From the IMG/VR virus record IMGVR_UViG_3300025598_000027, positions 1 through 64,000 of that record: a stretch of DNA of 64,000 nt; one strand, given 5' to 3'. This document shows, in pieces, positions 6,640-14,272 of this stretch (position 1 is its first letter; every line of letters begins with the position of its first letter). This DNA is from a virus. Both the position numbers and the translations under genes were made by a program. The notes below the pieces were generated by a model, which worked only from the letters and a program-made list of their open reading frames with translations, searched no databases and was not told the DNA's origin.

Positions 6640-7411
6640 GCGTTGAACCTACTGGTCCAATCTTATCTTTAAGTTTTAATTCAGCATGCCCCGTAGTCTC
6701 GCGAATATACATGGTGCAATGATTAGGAAACATCTCTGTAATCTTCTTAATAGAATCATAAACATACTGTTTCGTACGGATAGTCTGAAGGCCACCGTCT
6801 TCTTTGTAATAATTTGATTTGACGGTGTAATTATCAAGACGAACTACACAACCGTTCTTAATATATTGACGAATAGAATATTCATAATCTTCGCCATGAT
6901 TGGTAACACGAGCAAGAAAATCATCATGCTCTACGATAACACCAAACATAGAAGCGATGATGTAACAGAGTTTAGTATAGATCCTGTCCTTCATAAAATA
7001 AGCATTTGATGCAGCATAGATACCGAATGTCTTAGCACCAGCTTTCTCGCATTCAGTAAAACCCTGTTGAATGATTTCTTTTTCAAGATCAACAACACGA
7101 CCAAGTTTCTGTTCGCTAATCTTAACCTGCACTTCTTCGATGTCATCATCAAACATCATCAGTCGTGTTCCCTCAAGGTAATACTTTTCGATAAAGTTAC
7201 GCTGAGCGCCAATGGTCGGAACACCGACAACCAGCTTTTGATATGGTGTGCCTAACAAAGATTTGGTGTACGATTCCAACTCTTCAGCATCAGCAACAAA
7301 AATGGTAACACGATTGGGGTCGATATTATAACTTTCAAGAACCTTTAGAGTCTTTTTCTTGATAGTCTCTGGTCGTTTGTAGGACGGGATAGCAATTTCA
7401 TAATCAATCAT
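6620..7411 (-). CDS. Probable TET-associated glycosyltransferase (TAGT family)
   Basis: A 263-residue GT-A enzyme. It starts with an AIPSYKRPETIKKKTLKVL motif and has a VG.PTIGAQRNFI block (residues 62-74), the DDD metal motif at D88-D90 (LMMFDDDIEEV), and later H/E residues (VEHDDF, NHGEDYEYS). This pattern fits the TAGT family, described computationally as partners of phage TET/JBP dioxygenases and predicted to glycosylate hydroxymethylated bases in DNA. Here it lies in the same operon as the TET-like gene, separated by one other glycosyltransferase. GAGGTG four bases before the ATG overlaps the stop of the upstream gene. The subfamily call is from memory of the motif pattern. Confidence 0.75.
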   Translation of the reverse strand: MIDYEIAIPSYKRPETIKKKTLKVLESYNIDPNRVTIFVADAEELESYTKSLLGTPYQKLVVGVPTIGAQRNFIEKYYLEGTRLMMFDDDIEEVQVKISEQKLGRVVDLEKEIIQQGFTECEKAGAKTFGIYAASNAYFMKDRIYTKLCYIIASMFGVIVEHDDFLARVTNHGEDYEYSIRQYIKNGCVVRLDNYTVKSNYYKEDGGLQTIRTKQYVYDSIKKITEMFPNHCTMYIRETTGHAELKLKDKIGPVGSTLDNFFN

Positions 7412-7419
7412 AAGTCACC

Positions 7420-8184
7420 TCAAAATAGAGTCGCGCCACCACGCTCTGTCAATTTTTGCCACATAACTCTCTTGGGTATATCAGCAGTCTTATTGTATTC
7501 GATCTTATTAGAGAAAGCTGTAGGATGCTTGTTTCTCATATAGTTATATGTTTTAAATTCAGTCTCTTTAGTCCTGAACCCTTTATAACCGCCAGAGTAT
7601 TTAGCATCATCATTTTCGTTTCTACCGAAGATGTGAAAATTGACAACGAACCTGTTAATCTTCAATATACCTTTATGTAGGTGATGCTGAATGATATATT
7701 CAAGATCTTCCATCTCATTCATTGCTTCATCAAACAAAATACCATTAGATTTGTGAAACAATATCTGGCCAGTAATCATACCGAAACTCTCACTCTCGGT
7801 AGTGCGCAGAAAGAAAGGATTAGAAGTTGTTGAGAATCCTGCCAACTCAGCATCGGACTTTTCAAATTCCTCTAGCGTCTGTTCAATTAAATCTTTAAGA
7901 GAACAACCCTTGGCCTTCTTATCAGGTGTTACAGATACACAGCTGACGAAATCGTCATCCATAGTAACAATAGTCTCGCCCTGAAAATCATTAAGAGCAG
8001 CATTAAGCTGTTTTGGTTTCATTGGCATAACACCTTCTACGCCAACGACATAATTTGCACCAGCAGAAATATAATCCTGGACCTGCCACATAGGAACATA
8101 AAAGATAGGATCAATCGGAGCAATCTTTTTCAAGAGAGCTCCGACTTTTTCAGATCTATTTGCAGACTGGACAGTTACAATCAT
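7420..8184 (-). CDS. Second DDD-motif glycosyltransferase of the modification operon
   Basis: A 254-residue protein with a GT-A-like layout: N-terminal beta strand MIVTVQSANRSEKVGALLKK, metal motif D76-D78 (ETIVTMDDDFV), an acceptor region, and a C-terminal HIFGRNENDDAKYSGGYKG segment. It is less conserved than its neighbour at 6620-7411 but shares the DDD-plus-hydrophobic arrangement. Its ATG overlaps the TET gene stop codon by four bases (ATGA), so the pair is translationally coupled. That coupling is the best evidence it acts on the TET product, adding a sugar to hydroxymethylcytosine or to the first sugar. Donor sugar unknown. Confidence 0.7.
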   Translation of the reverse strand: MIVTVQSANRSEKVGALLKKIAPIDPIFYVPMWQVQDYISAGANYVVGVEGVMPMKPKQLNAALNDFQGETIVTMDDDFVSCVSVTPDKKAKGCSLKDLIEQTLEEFEKSDAELAGFSTTSNPFFLRTTESESFGMITGQILFHKSNGILFDEAMNEMEDLEYIIQHHLHKGILKINRFVVNFHIFGRNENDDAKYSGGYKGFRTKETEFKTYNYMRNKHPTAFSNKIEYNKTADIPKRVMWQKLTERGGATLF

Positions 8185-9494
8185 CCGAAAAATGACTCCA
8201 GACTTGCAGCTGCTGATGACGCATATGGGTCGGGCATACTATGAGCCGCCATATAATCATACCATTCTTTATCTTCCCACATTCCTGGAGAAACGCCATT
8301 CCACAATGGGCGATGTAAAGGATGACTGTGATTCATGCGTCGCTCTTCAACATATTGTTTGCGGAGATGTTCATAATCCCAAGACTTCAGTTCAACCATT
8401 TTCTCACGGAAATAGGACACAAGAGTAAGACGGTCATTATCATCCCCGATAAGAGCATCATTACCGTGAATCCCGCCGTGATTGTTAACCAGCAACATAT
8501 CTCCAGGCTGAAGGTTAATAGCCACCCTAAACTCAGGTAGGATGAACTCAGCGCCTTTCCAACCTTTTCCTTCTGGGCCTGTGATACCACAAATGTTAGA
8601 GAATCCTTCATGCAAATCTCCCGCATCTCGGTGGCAAGCTGTACGCCAGTTATGATTGACTGTTAGAGTAGTAAATACTGTTCCTTCAACAAGGAATTTA
8701 GGATCAAGCTGATCGGCAGCTTTACGTTGGTTACCCCAGCGAACAGGAAGCAATTCTTTAAACTGAGCATTCAGTTTCTGAAGGTAGGGATAAGCCATCG
8801 CAAATTTCTCGCGATTCTTTTCAGTATAAGAAGTCTCGCGACCGTATGGGATACGAGGATAACGGTCAAAGTAACCAGCAATACCAGACATTACTGACTG
8901 AGCATAATTTGTTTCGGAGATCCAGTTATCGGCGATATTCTTAGCTTCAACAATCTGTTCTTCTCGAGATTTATTATGGATACCAGCAAGCCACTTATCA
9001 AACCAACCATGATATTCAGGATACAATTTAGTAACTTCGGAACGCAACCATACACGTCCGCGAGTCTCTTCTTTAGAACCTTTCTTATGGCTCTCTTTAA
9101 TTGATTCGATAGTAGTACCATCATCAATAGTATTTATTGGGCGAGCAATAAAAGAAAGGATTTCTTCCTGCTCTGGTGTTACCCAATCACGATTACCACG
9201 ACCTTCAGCTCCAAGCTGATCGCCACGAGGGCCAGCAGCCATACCACGGTTCTGCGATTCAACAGCAGCATCTCGCAATCCAGCATACGCCATATCGCAT
9301 TCTTCTTTAGTAAAGATATTTTTGCGGTATTTGAAGATAATGTTTTCTTCATCGGCTTTGGTGGGATCCAGAGGATCTAAAGCATACACGTCACAATCAT
9401 AATCAATCAAACGATCTGCGTAATCTTTGCATGTAATAAATGTGCCGAGAGTTTCTTCAGCATCATGTTTAGGCAATATAAGAACTTCTACCAT
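8181..9494 (-). CDS. TET/JBP-type 2OG-Fe(II) dioxygenase (DNA 5mC hydroxylase)
   Basis: A 437-residue protein. Residues about 265-365 carry the TET/JBP dioxygenase signature: TVFTTLTVNHNWRTACHRD leading to the iron ligands H288-x-D290, then GW.GAEF.LPEFRVAI.LQPGD, distal H343 in NNHGGIHGN, and 2OG-binding R355 in DRLTLVSYFRE. Homologues in phages hydroxylate 5-methylcytosine in DNA, after which glycosyltransferases decorate it. The two genes immediately downstream are candidate glycosyltransferases, completing an oxidation-glycosylation pathway. The N-terminal 200 residues are an additional region without clear motifs. No cytosine methyltransferase is in the window. GGAG precedes the ATG, and a perfect early promoter lies 44 bases upstream of it. 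Loss of a methyltransferase elsewhere would undermine the pathway. Confidence 0.88.
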   Translation of the reverse strand: MVEVLILPKHDAEETLGTFITCKDYADRLIDYDCDVYALDPLDPTKADEENIIFKYRKNIFTKEECDMAYAGLRDAAVESQNRGMAAGPRGDQLGAEGRGNRDWVTPEQEEILSFIARPINTIDDGTTIESIKESHKKGSKEETRGRVWLRSEVTKLYPEYHGWFDKWLAGIHNKSREEQIVEAKNIADNWISETNYAQSVMSGIAGYFDRYPRIPYGRETSYTEKNREKFAMAYPYLQKLNAQFKELLPVRWGNQRKAADQLDPKFLVEGTVFTTLTVNHNWRTACHRDAGDLHEGFSNICGITGPEGKGWKGAEFILPEFRVAINLQPGDMLLVNNHGGIHGNDALIGDDNDRLTLVSYFREKMVELKSWDYEHLRKQYVEERRMNHSHPLHRPLWNGVSPGMWEDKEWYDYMAAHSMPDPYASSAAASLESFFG

Positions 9495-9537
9495 ATGTGT
9501 CTCCTCAAAAAGTGCATTACCAAACTATATAGACAAA

Positions 9538-9566
9538 ATTATATACCATTTTATACAATTTGTCAA
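9538..9566 (-). promoter_or_regulatory. Consensus sigma70 promoter of the TET operon
   Basis: TTGACA, 17 bases, TATAAT on the minus strand, a perfect match to the bacterial consensus. The -35 overlaps the last codons of the MazG-like gene. This indicates strong, early, host-polymerase-driven expression of the DNA-modification genes. Confidence 0.9.
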
Positions 9567-9952
9567 GCGTTATAATCATGGCTGGGATACAAAATCGCCT
9601 TAACATCCGGAGCTTTCCAGCCTTCTGGTTTTTGTATCTTTCCATCTTCACGACGGAGAACCTTGCCATTTACAAGTTTTGCCATATTAGAACGGTGCAC
9701 TTCAGCAAACAATATATCTAGAGGAATCCCATAAGAAACTGCTGTTCCGCATGCGATATAGATAATATCAGCCAAAGCATCAGCAATCTCTACGATATCG
9801 TTCTCATTTTCTGCGACTGTGTATTCTCTATATTCTTCAGCCAATAGTTTGATACGTAAATTACGCTCATTCATATTTGGCAACTCTGGTCTAGTACCAA
9901 CACGCTGACCAAAAGCAATGTGAAAATCTTTTACGTCTGTATAAAAACTCAT
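9563..9952 (-). CDS. MazG-like nucleotide pyrophosphohydrolase
   Basis: A 129-residue all-alpha NTP-pyrophosphohydrolase of the MazG/phosphoribosyl-ATP-PPase superfamily. It has an EEYREY helix (E-E-x-x-E metal ligands) followed by EIADALADIIYIACG (E-x-x-D ligands), then SYGIPLDILFAEVHRSNMAK and a KPEGWKAPD tail typical of phage members. It hydrolyses nucleoside triphosphates to monophosphates. Phage versions are thought to adjust nucleotide or ppGpp pools during infection. The start at 9952 forms an ATGA overlap with the preceding gene; longer in-frame starts have no ribosome site. It lies directly upstream of the TET operon promoter. Confidence 0.85.
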   Translation of the reverse strand: MSFYTDVKDFHIAFGQRVGTRPELPNMNERNLRIKLLAEEYREYTVAENENDIVEIADALADIIYIACGTAVSYGIPLDILFAEVHRSNMAKLVNGKVLRREDGKIQKPEGWKAPDVKAILYPSHDYNA

Positions 9953-10485
9953 GCTGTAATCCATTCTGGTTGTTCGCGTTTCTTCCAAGAGTGCATAGTA
10001 GCTTTGCCGATCTTGTAGTAATTGCGGTAGTTAGTGATAGGGTCTTTACTGATAATATATTCTTCAGCCATACAAGAAGGCATCGGAGTCCAGTCCCAAT
10101 CTTTAAGTTTATGCGGAGGAGACTGTAGAGTATATGCGATCTCTGAACATTTATGGCGTTTCTCATAACGATACGTATACTCGTCTAAAAGAGCATATAG
10201 ATGTTCGGAAAGCCAAGTATAATTTTCTATAGATTTACGACACCAGACAGCTGAAGGGTGATTAATATGTGTAGCAGCATATACGATACTTTCGCGAGCA
10301 TCGGGTAATACCCACTCTTTTCGTTTTCGGCCATTAGGAGTTAGACCAATTCTTTCCATACCATCTAATACACGATGAGCAGTTGACAATAGTTGTGCTG
10401 ACTCTAGAATCATCTTAACAACATGTTTGTCAACCATCCAGCGAGCAGCCTGTATTGGATCGTGGTCTATGTAGAAAATATTCAT
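9949..10485 (-). CDS. Conserved phage protein of unknown function
   Basis: A 178-residue protein starting MNIFYIDHDPIQAARWMVDK, with a striking DKHVVKMILESAQLLSTAHR motif near its N terminus and Trp/His-rich segments later (HINHPSAVWCRKS; DWDWTPMPSCM). I recognise this as a conserved gene of aquatic T4-like phages but know no function; the invariant His and Lys suggest an enzyme. The start at 10485 forms an ATGA overlap with the upstream deformylase-like gene. It could be driven separately by the promoter embedded in that gene (10542-10570). The longer frame to 10500 is less likely. Confidence 0.7.
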   Translation of the reverse strand: MNIFYIDHDPIQAARWMVDKHVVKMILESAQLLSTAHRVLDGMERIGLTPNGRKRKEWVLPDARESIVYAATHINHPSAVWCRKSIENYTWLSEHLYALLDEYTYRYEKRHKCSEIAYTLQSPPHKLKDWDWTPMPSCMAEEYIISKDPITNYRNYYKIGKATMHSWKKREQPEWITA

Positions 10486-10964
10486 GCTGATTTTTTCCAT
10501 TTTTTAAATGCTTGGTCTTTATGATATTTGTTAGCTCTACTATAATACGGTATTCCGTCAATAAAGTCAAGCTGTTGTTGGAATATTCTTGCAGTCATAC
10601 CCGTAAAAGTCTCAGTCCTAGTATCACCATTCGGAGTCTGGAAACGAACACGAATATGTTGTGGTCGTTTTACCTTTACTATAAGACCTGGATGTGTAAC
10701 ACTAGTCTCTTCTAATGAGACAATCTGTTCTCCAGGCTGGACGATGCGAGGATTGAAACATACAAAGTTTTCTGGGTAACCACGCATAGCAAACACTCTA
10801 TAATTCAAACCAATCTGATTTGCTGAAAGGCCAAGAGCGTTGTTATCATACATAAATTTTACCATATTCTGGGCCAGCTCAACTGGATCTTCTGATGATT
10901 TAACAAAGTTGTATGGCTCACATTTCGTAGTAAGAATCGGATCTGTATGTTCAACTAAAATCAT
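10482..10964 (-). CDS. Peptide-deformylase homologue lacking catalytic residues
   Basis: A 160-residue protein with the peptide deformylase fold pattern. Motif 1 is present as GLSANQIG (residues 45-52). Motif 2, normally EGCLS, reads E-T-S-V-T (86-90), with the zinc-ligand Cys replaced by Ser88. Motif 3, normally HExDH, reads QQLDF (130-134), with both His ligands and the catalytic Glu lost. All three metal ligands are therefore absent, and the protein cannot be a normal iron/zinc deformylase. The reading frame is intact with no stops, so it is probably retained for another role or recently inactivated. It is coupled by ATGA overlaps to gene 46 upstream and the unknown gene downstream. Active deformylases occur in many cyanophages. 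Confidence 0.8.
   Translation of the reverse strand: MILVEHTDPILTTKCEPYNFVKSSEDPVELAQNMVKFMYDNNALGLSANQIGLNYRVFAMRGYPENFVCFNPRIVQPGEQIVSLEETSVTHPGLIVKVKRPQHIRVRFQTPNGDTRTETFTGMTARIFQQQLDFIDGIPYYSRANKYHKDQAFKKWKKSA
10542..10570 (-). promoter_or_regulatory. Sigma70-type promoter inside the deformylase-like gene
   Basis: TTGACT, 17 bases, TATTAT on the minus strand. It lies in the codons encoding the degenerate third deformylase motif and the residues after it. It would serve the unknown gene at 9949-10485 and the MazG-like gene. Confidence 0.6.
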
Positions 10965-12670
10965 GATGCTATCCTGCTAAAGTTTTTATGTTTTTCAAAT
11001 TTAATTACATTGTCAAATTTATCACTAATCTGATCAGTCTTATGACTAATGATAAACGTATTCGTATCAATCGTGATAGTATTTAAGATCTTCATAAATT
11101 CTTCGGTACCATTAGCGTCAAGAGAACTATCAAACACTTCATCCATGATCAGAATGTTAGTATTTATGGAGTTACGAAGTTTAGCCACTGCTCGCCAAGC
11201 AAACAGAATAGCCAGATTGATACGCATCTTTTCGCCTTCGCTGAAAGATGTATAGGAAAATTCATCACGGAACCTAGATTTAATCGTCTCATTAAATTCT
11301 TCATCGAGTTCAAACTGAACAAGAAACTCCATCGCTGATAGATATTTGTTGATCAGTTTATTGATGACTGGGACATACTGACGAATAATCTTAGACTTAA
11401 TACCGCCATCCTTCAACAGAGTAGATGCAGCCGCCAATATCATCTTATCATCATTAAGAGAATGTAATCTCTGGCTTATATGGGCCAGTTCAATCTCAAG
11501 ATCTGATAGTTTAGACTCGTCCTTATCTTCTTCAGTCTGACGGATAGAACTAATCTCATTTTCTATCTGGTTGATGTAGGTATTCAACGAACTTATCTTA
11601 GTTGATATGATATTCAATTCGATAGTCTTTTGACGGATATTATCGTTTATAGACAACATCTCTTTTATCTCAGTATCAGTCTTATCATATTCCTCGGATA
11701 GTTTAGTTAGGCCATCCTGAATCTCAGATATATTTGTCTTTCTAGACTCGATAGCATCGCACTTAAAATCTTTATCAATCTCTTGTTTGCATGTTGGGCA
11801 GCTATCATTATCATGAAAGAAACTGACTTCTCTGTTCAATACAGCAAGATTGGCCTCGATCTTATGGCGTAGACTTGATAGTTTATTCATCTTCTTTTCT
11901 AGAGATTCAAGACTACCAGTCTTTTTAGCCATATCTTGTACGATAGTTTTTATATCTTCAATCGTTCCGTTGTGATCTTCAATCTGTTTCTTAGATGCCT
12001 CTATGCGATCTTTCTTTTCAGCAATGATAACATCATTGTTATTTTGCATCTCTAACATATGTTCGCGGATAAGTTTAATCTTTTCCTGTACTGATTTCTG
12101 ATTATACTGTAGATCAGTTATATTATCTCTATTATCAGTAATCTTATCTTTCAATAGATTATTCATAGTCGTGAATATTTGAAGATCTAACAGGTCTTCA
12201 ATAATCTCTCGGCGAGAACCAGTAGATAACTGCATAAATGGCAGGAACGTAGCCGAACCCAACACGACTACCTGACAGAATGACTTATGATTGATCTTCA
12301 GGATATATTTTTCCAATACCTCCTGATAATCTTTCATCTCTGCGGATTGATTCAGAAGCTCATCATTCTGATATACTTCAAATACAGTCGGCCAGTTACC
12401 CCTACGAATCTTAAAGTTATTTGGACCAATAGAAAACTCAACTTCTACCATCAAGTTTTTCTTGGTTATAGAATTGATAATCTGCTGTTTCTTAATCTTA
12501 CGGAAAGGTTTACCAAACAGAGAATATGACAATGCGTCAAGAATGGTTGACTTTCCAGCACCATTCTCGCCGATAATAAGAGTCGTATTATGTTTGTTTA
12601 AATCTATTTCAGTAAATACATTACCAGTAGAAAGAAAATTCTTCCAGCGTAATTTTTTAAATACAATCAT
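10961..12670 (-). CDS. 46: Recombination endonuclease subunit gp46 (SbcC/Rad50-like)
   Basis: A 569-residue SMC/Rad50-type ATPase. It has Walker A GENGAGKST (34-42), a long bipartite coiled coil around a zinc hook CPTC (residues 291-294), the ABC signature SFSEGEKMRINLAI, and Walker B NILIMDEVFD. With gp47 it resects double-strand ends for recombination-dependent replication. Length and layout match T4 gp46 (560 aa). It overlaps gene 47 by four bases and the deformylase-like gene by four bases. Confidence 0.96.
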   Translation of the reverse strand: MIVFKKLRWKNFLSTGNVFTEIDLNKHNTTLIIGENGAGKSTILDALSYSLFGKPFRKIKKQQIINSITKKNLMVEVEFSIGPNNFKIRRGNWPTVFEVYQNDELLNQSAEMKDYQEVLEKYILKINHKSFCQVVVLGSATFLPFMQLSTGSRREIIEDLLDLQIFTTMNNLLKDKITDNRDNITDLQYNQKSVQEKIKLIREHMLEMQNNNDVIIAEKKDRIEASKKQIEDHNGTIEDIKTIVQDMAKKTGSLESLEKKMNKLSSLRHKIEANLAVLNREVSFFHDNDSCPTCKQEIDKDFKCDAIESRKTNISEIQDGLTKLSEEYDKTDTEIKEMLSINDNIRQKTIELNIISTKISSLNTYINQIENEISSIRQTEEDKDESKLSDLEIELAHISQRLHSLNDDKMILAAASTLLKDGGIKSKIIRQYVPVINKLINKYLSAMEFLVQFELDEEFNETIKSRFRDEFSYTSFSEGEKMRINLAILFAWRAVAKLRNSINTNILIMDEVFDSSLDANGTEEFMKILNTITIDTNTFIISHKTDQISDKFDNVIKFEKHKNFSRIAS

Positions 12671-13740
12671 TCTACGGTCAATGCCTCATTGTATAGATCT
12701 GTAATCGTAGTCTGCAGTTTTTTCTTATTGATAGTATTACCGTCATACTGATCAATATATTTGTTGAATATATCTAGGGTGCTTTCAGCTTCATTGATGA
12801 TATCATCATCACTCTCAAGATAAAGATTAAGATTATCTTCCACGATCTGCATCTCTAGAGTCCCAACCTTTTCTAATTTCTCAATAAACATATCAAACCA
12901 GTAAGGATTAGATTTATTTGTTACGATAACCTTTACGATCTGATTCTTATATTGATCAAAGTCATGATCTAACACGTCTGATATAGTCTTATCAGAATCA
13001 TTATACCAGACCTTATTAAACATTCTATATAAATTCTCTATAAAAGTCAACTCTTTTGTTTCGGTGTCGAGGATGTGGAACCCCCGAGGATCGTCATAGT
13101 CACTCCATGTAAACTGGCAATGAGAGCCAAGATAATGAATGTTACCAATAGTGGACTTATGATGATAATGACCAGAGCACACAAGATCAAAGCGGCCAAA
13201 GAGATCAGGACTATCTCCATGAGAGACAGCAGATCCTCTATACATTTGAAAACCCTCAAGCTCAAGGTGCCCCAAAACGATTTGTGATTTGGAATCTTGT
13301 ATTTCTTTGAGAGTGTCTGCTCGGTTTTGGTTGTTGATCCAAGGGACATATAGTATCGGTGTATCATCTTTCTGAGCGACAGTACTAGCCTCCGTAAAGA
13401 TGCGGACGTTTTTGTATTTCCCATTAATCAACTCCTCAAGCGCATTTACTTCATTTGTATTCTTATAATAAACATCATGGTTACCAGCAATGATGTCTAT
13501 AGAGATTCCCATAGTTTCAAGAGGATCAAGAAAATCATCACGAAGACGCTTCGCAGTAAGAAAATTGATATACTTACGGCGGTCAACAATATCACCAAGA
13601 TGGATGATATGATTAACACCCATAGAGCTAAGTCGTGGAAAAAAGACATCATCTAAAAACTTTTTGCTATTGTCCATAAATGCAGAATTATCATTACGAA
13701 TACCCCAATGCGTATCAGTTATTAACGCTATTTTCACTCT
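12667..13740 (-). CDS. 47: Recombination nuclease gp47 (SbcD/Mre11-like)
   Basis: A calcineurin-like phosphoesterase nuclease. The motifs in order are D-x-H (ALITDTHWGI), GD (IIHLGDIVDRR), GNHD (IIAGNHDVYYK), GHLE, and GHYHH (VCSGHYHH), which together bind two Mn ions. It forms the nuclease half of the gp46/47 complex. The start is uncertain: the GTG at 13740 has GGAG nine bases upstream and yields VKIALITDTHWG, matching where homologues begin. ATGs at 13746 and 13752 lack proper ribosome sites. The 5' end overlaps the 3' end of gene 55. Confidence 0.93.
   Translation of the reverse strand, partial: RVKIALITDTHWGIRNDNSAFMDNSKKFLDDVFFPRLSSMGVNHIIHLGDIVDRRKYINFLTAKRLRDDFLDPLETMGISIDIIAGNHDVYYKNTNEVNALEELINGKYKNVRIFTEASTVAQKDDTPILYVPWINNQNRADTLKEIQDSKSQIVLGHLELEGFQMYRGSAVSHGDSPDLFGRFDLVCSGHYHHKSTIGNIHYLGSHCQFTWSDYDDPRGFHILDTETKELTFIENLYRMFNKVWYNDSDKTISDVLDHDFDQYKNQIVKVIVTNKSNPYWFDMFIEKLEKVGTLEMQIVEDNLNLYLESDDDIINEAESTLDIFNKYIDQYDGNTINKKKLQTTITDLYNEALTVE
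13022..13050 (-). promoter_or_regulatory. Possible sigma70 promoter inside gene 47
   Basis: TTGACT, 17 bases, TAGAAT on the minus strand, internal to gene 47 and pointing at gene 46. One -10 mismatch and the coding context make it tentative. Confidence 0.4.
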
Positions 13741-14272
13741 TAACATCTCCATTTGCAAATAATTCAACACCAGATCTTTTGGTAGTAGCAGGTTTCTTTA
13801 CTACCATCTTATCTTCAAAAGATTTAATTAAGTCATCAGAATATTCATTTGTTGTAATAGATTCCATTTGTTGATCGCTCATCAGATAATTGTTCTGATA
13901 ATTCTTATGTTTAATATAAGACTGCTTCTTTTCTCTGTTAATCCTACGGATAAAAGCATTCCATGCGATCTGTGTAAAATAGGCGAAAGGATTATTATAT
14001 CTATCTGGATCAAAATTATCAACTGCCGCGATACAGTTTTCTATACCGTCAGCCACCATCTCGTCTCTATATGTATACCCAGAAAAATTAGGTTTGGTTG
14101 CTAATTTGGTGCAGATCATCAATAAACACTCTCCGATATATCTAGGAATCTTAGGAGGAGGTCTATCTTCAGATTCTGCTAATATCCTAGCAGCCTTATA
14201 CTCTTGCATCTTTTCAAAGAGTGTTCTGTTATTGACGTAGTGTTGTTTCTTTTTTCTGGGTGCTGTTGCCAT
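13715..14272 (-). CDS. 55: Late-transcription sigma factor gp55
   Basis: A 185-residue protein matching T4 gp55 family members. It has an N-terminal basic arm, the KPNFSGYTYRDEMVADGIENC segment (like sigma region 2), NFDPDRYNNPFAYFTQIAWNAF (region 2.3/2.4 equivalent) and RRINREKKQSYIK. This divergent sigma directs host RNA polymerase to TATAAATA late promoters with help from gp45 and a coactivator. Many such boxes precede structural genes in this window, which agrees with the assignment. Its ATG directly follows the uvsW stop codon. Confidence 0.94.
   Translation of the reverse strand: MATAPRKKKQHYVNNRTLFEKMQEYKAARILAESEDRPPPKIPRYIGECLLMICTKLATKPNFSGYTYRDEMVADGIENCIAAVDNFDPDRYNNPFAYFTQIAWNAFIRRINREKKQSYIKHKNYQNNYLMSDQQMESITTNEYSDDLIKSFEDKMVVKKPATTKRSGVELFANGDVKSENSVNN

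Noticed and set aside
9949-10485. T4 endonuclease V-like pyrimidine dimer glycosylase
   Set aside because: The N-terminal catalytic Thr-Arg and the endonuclease V sequence pattern are absent.
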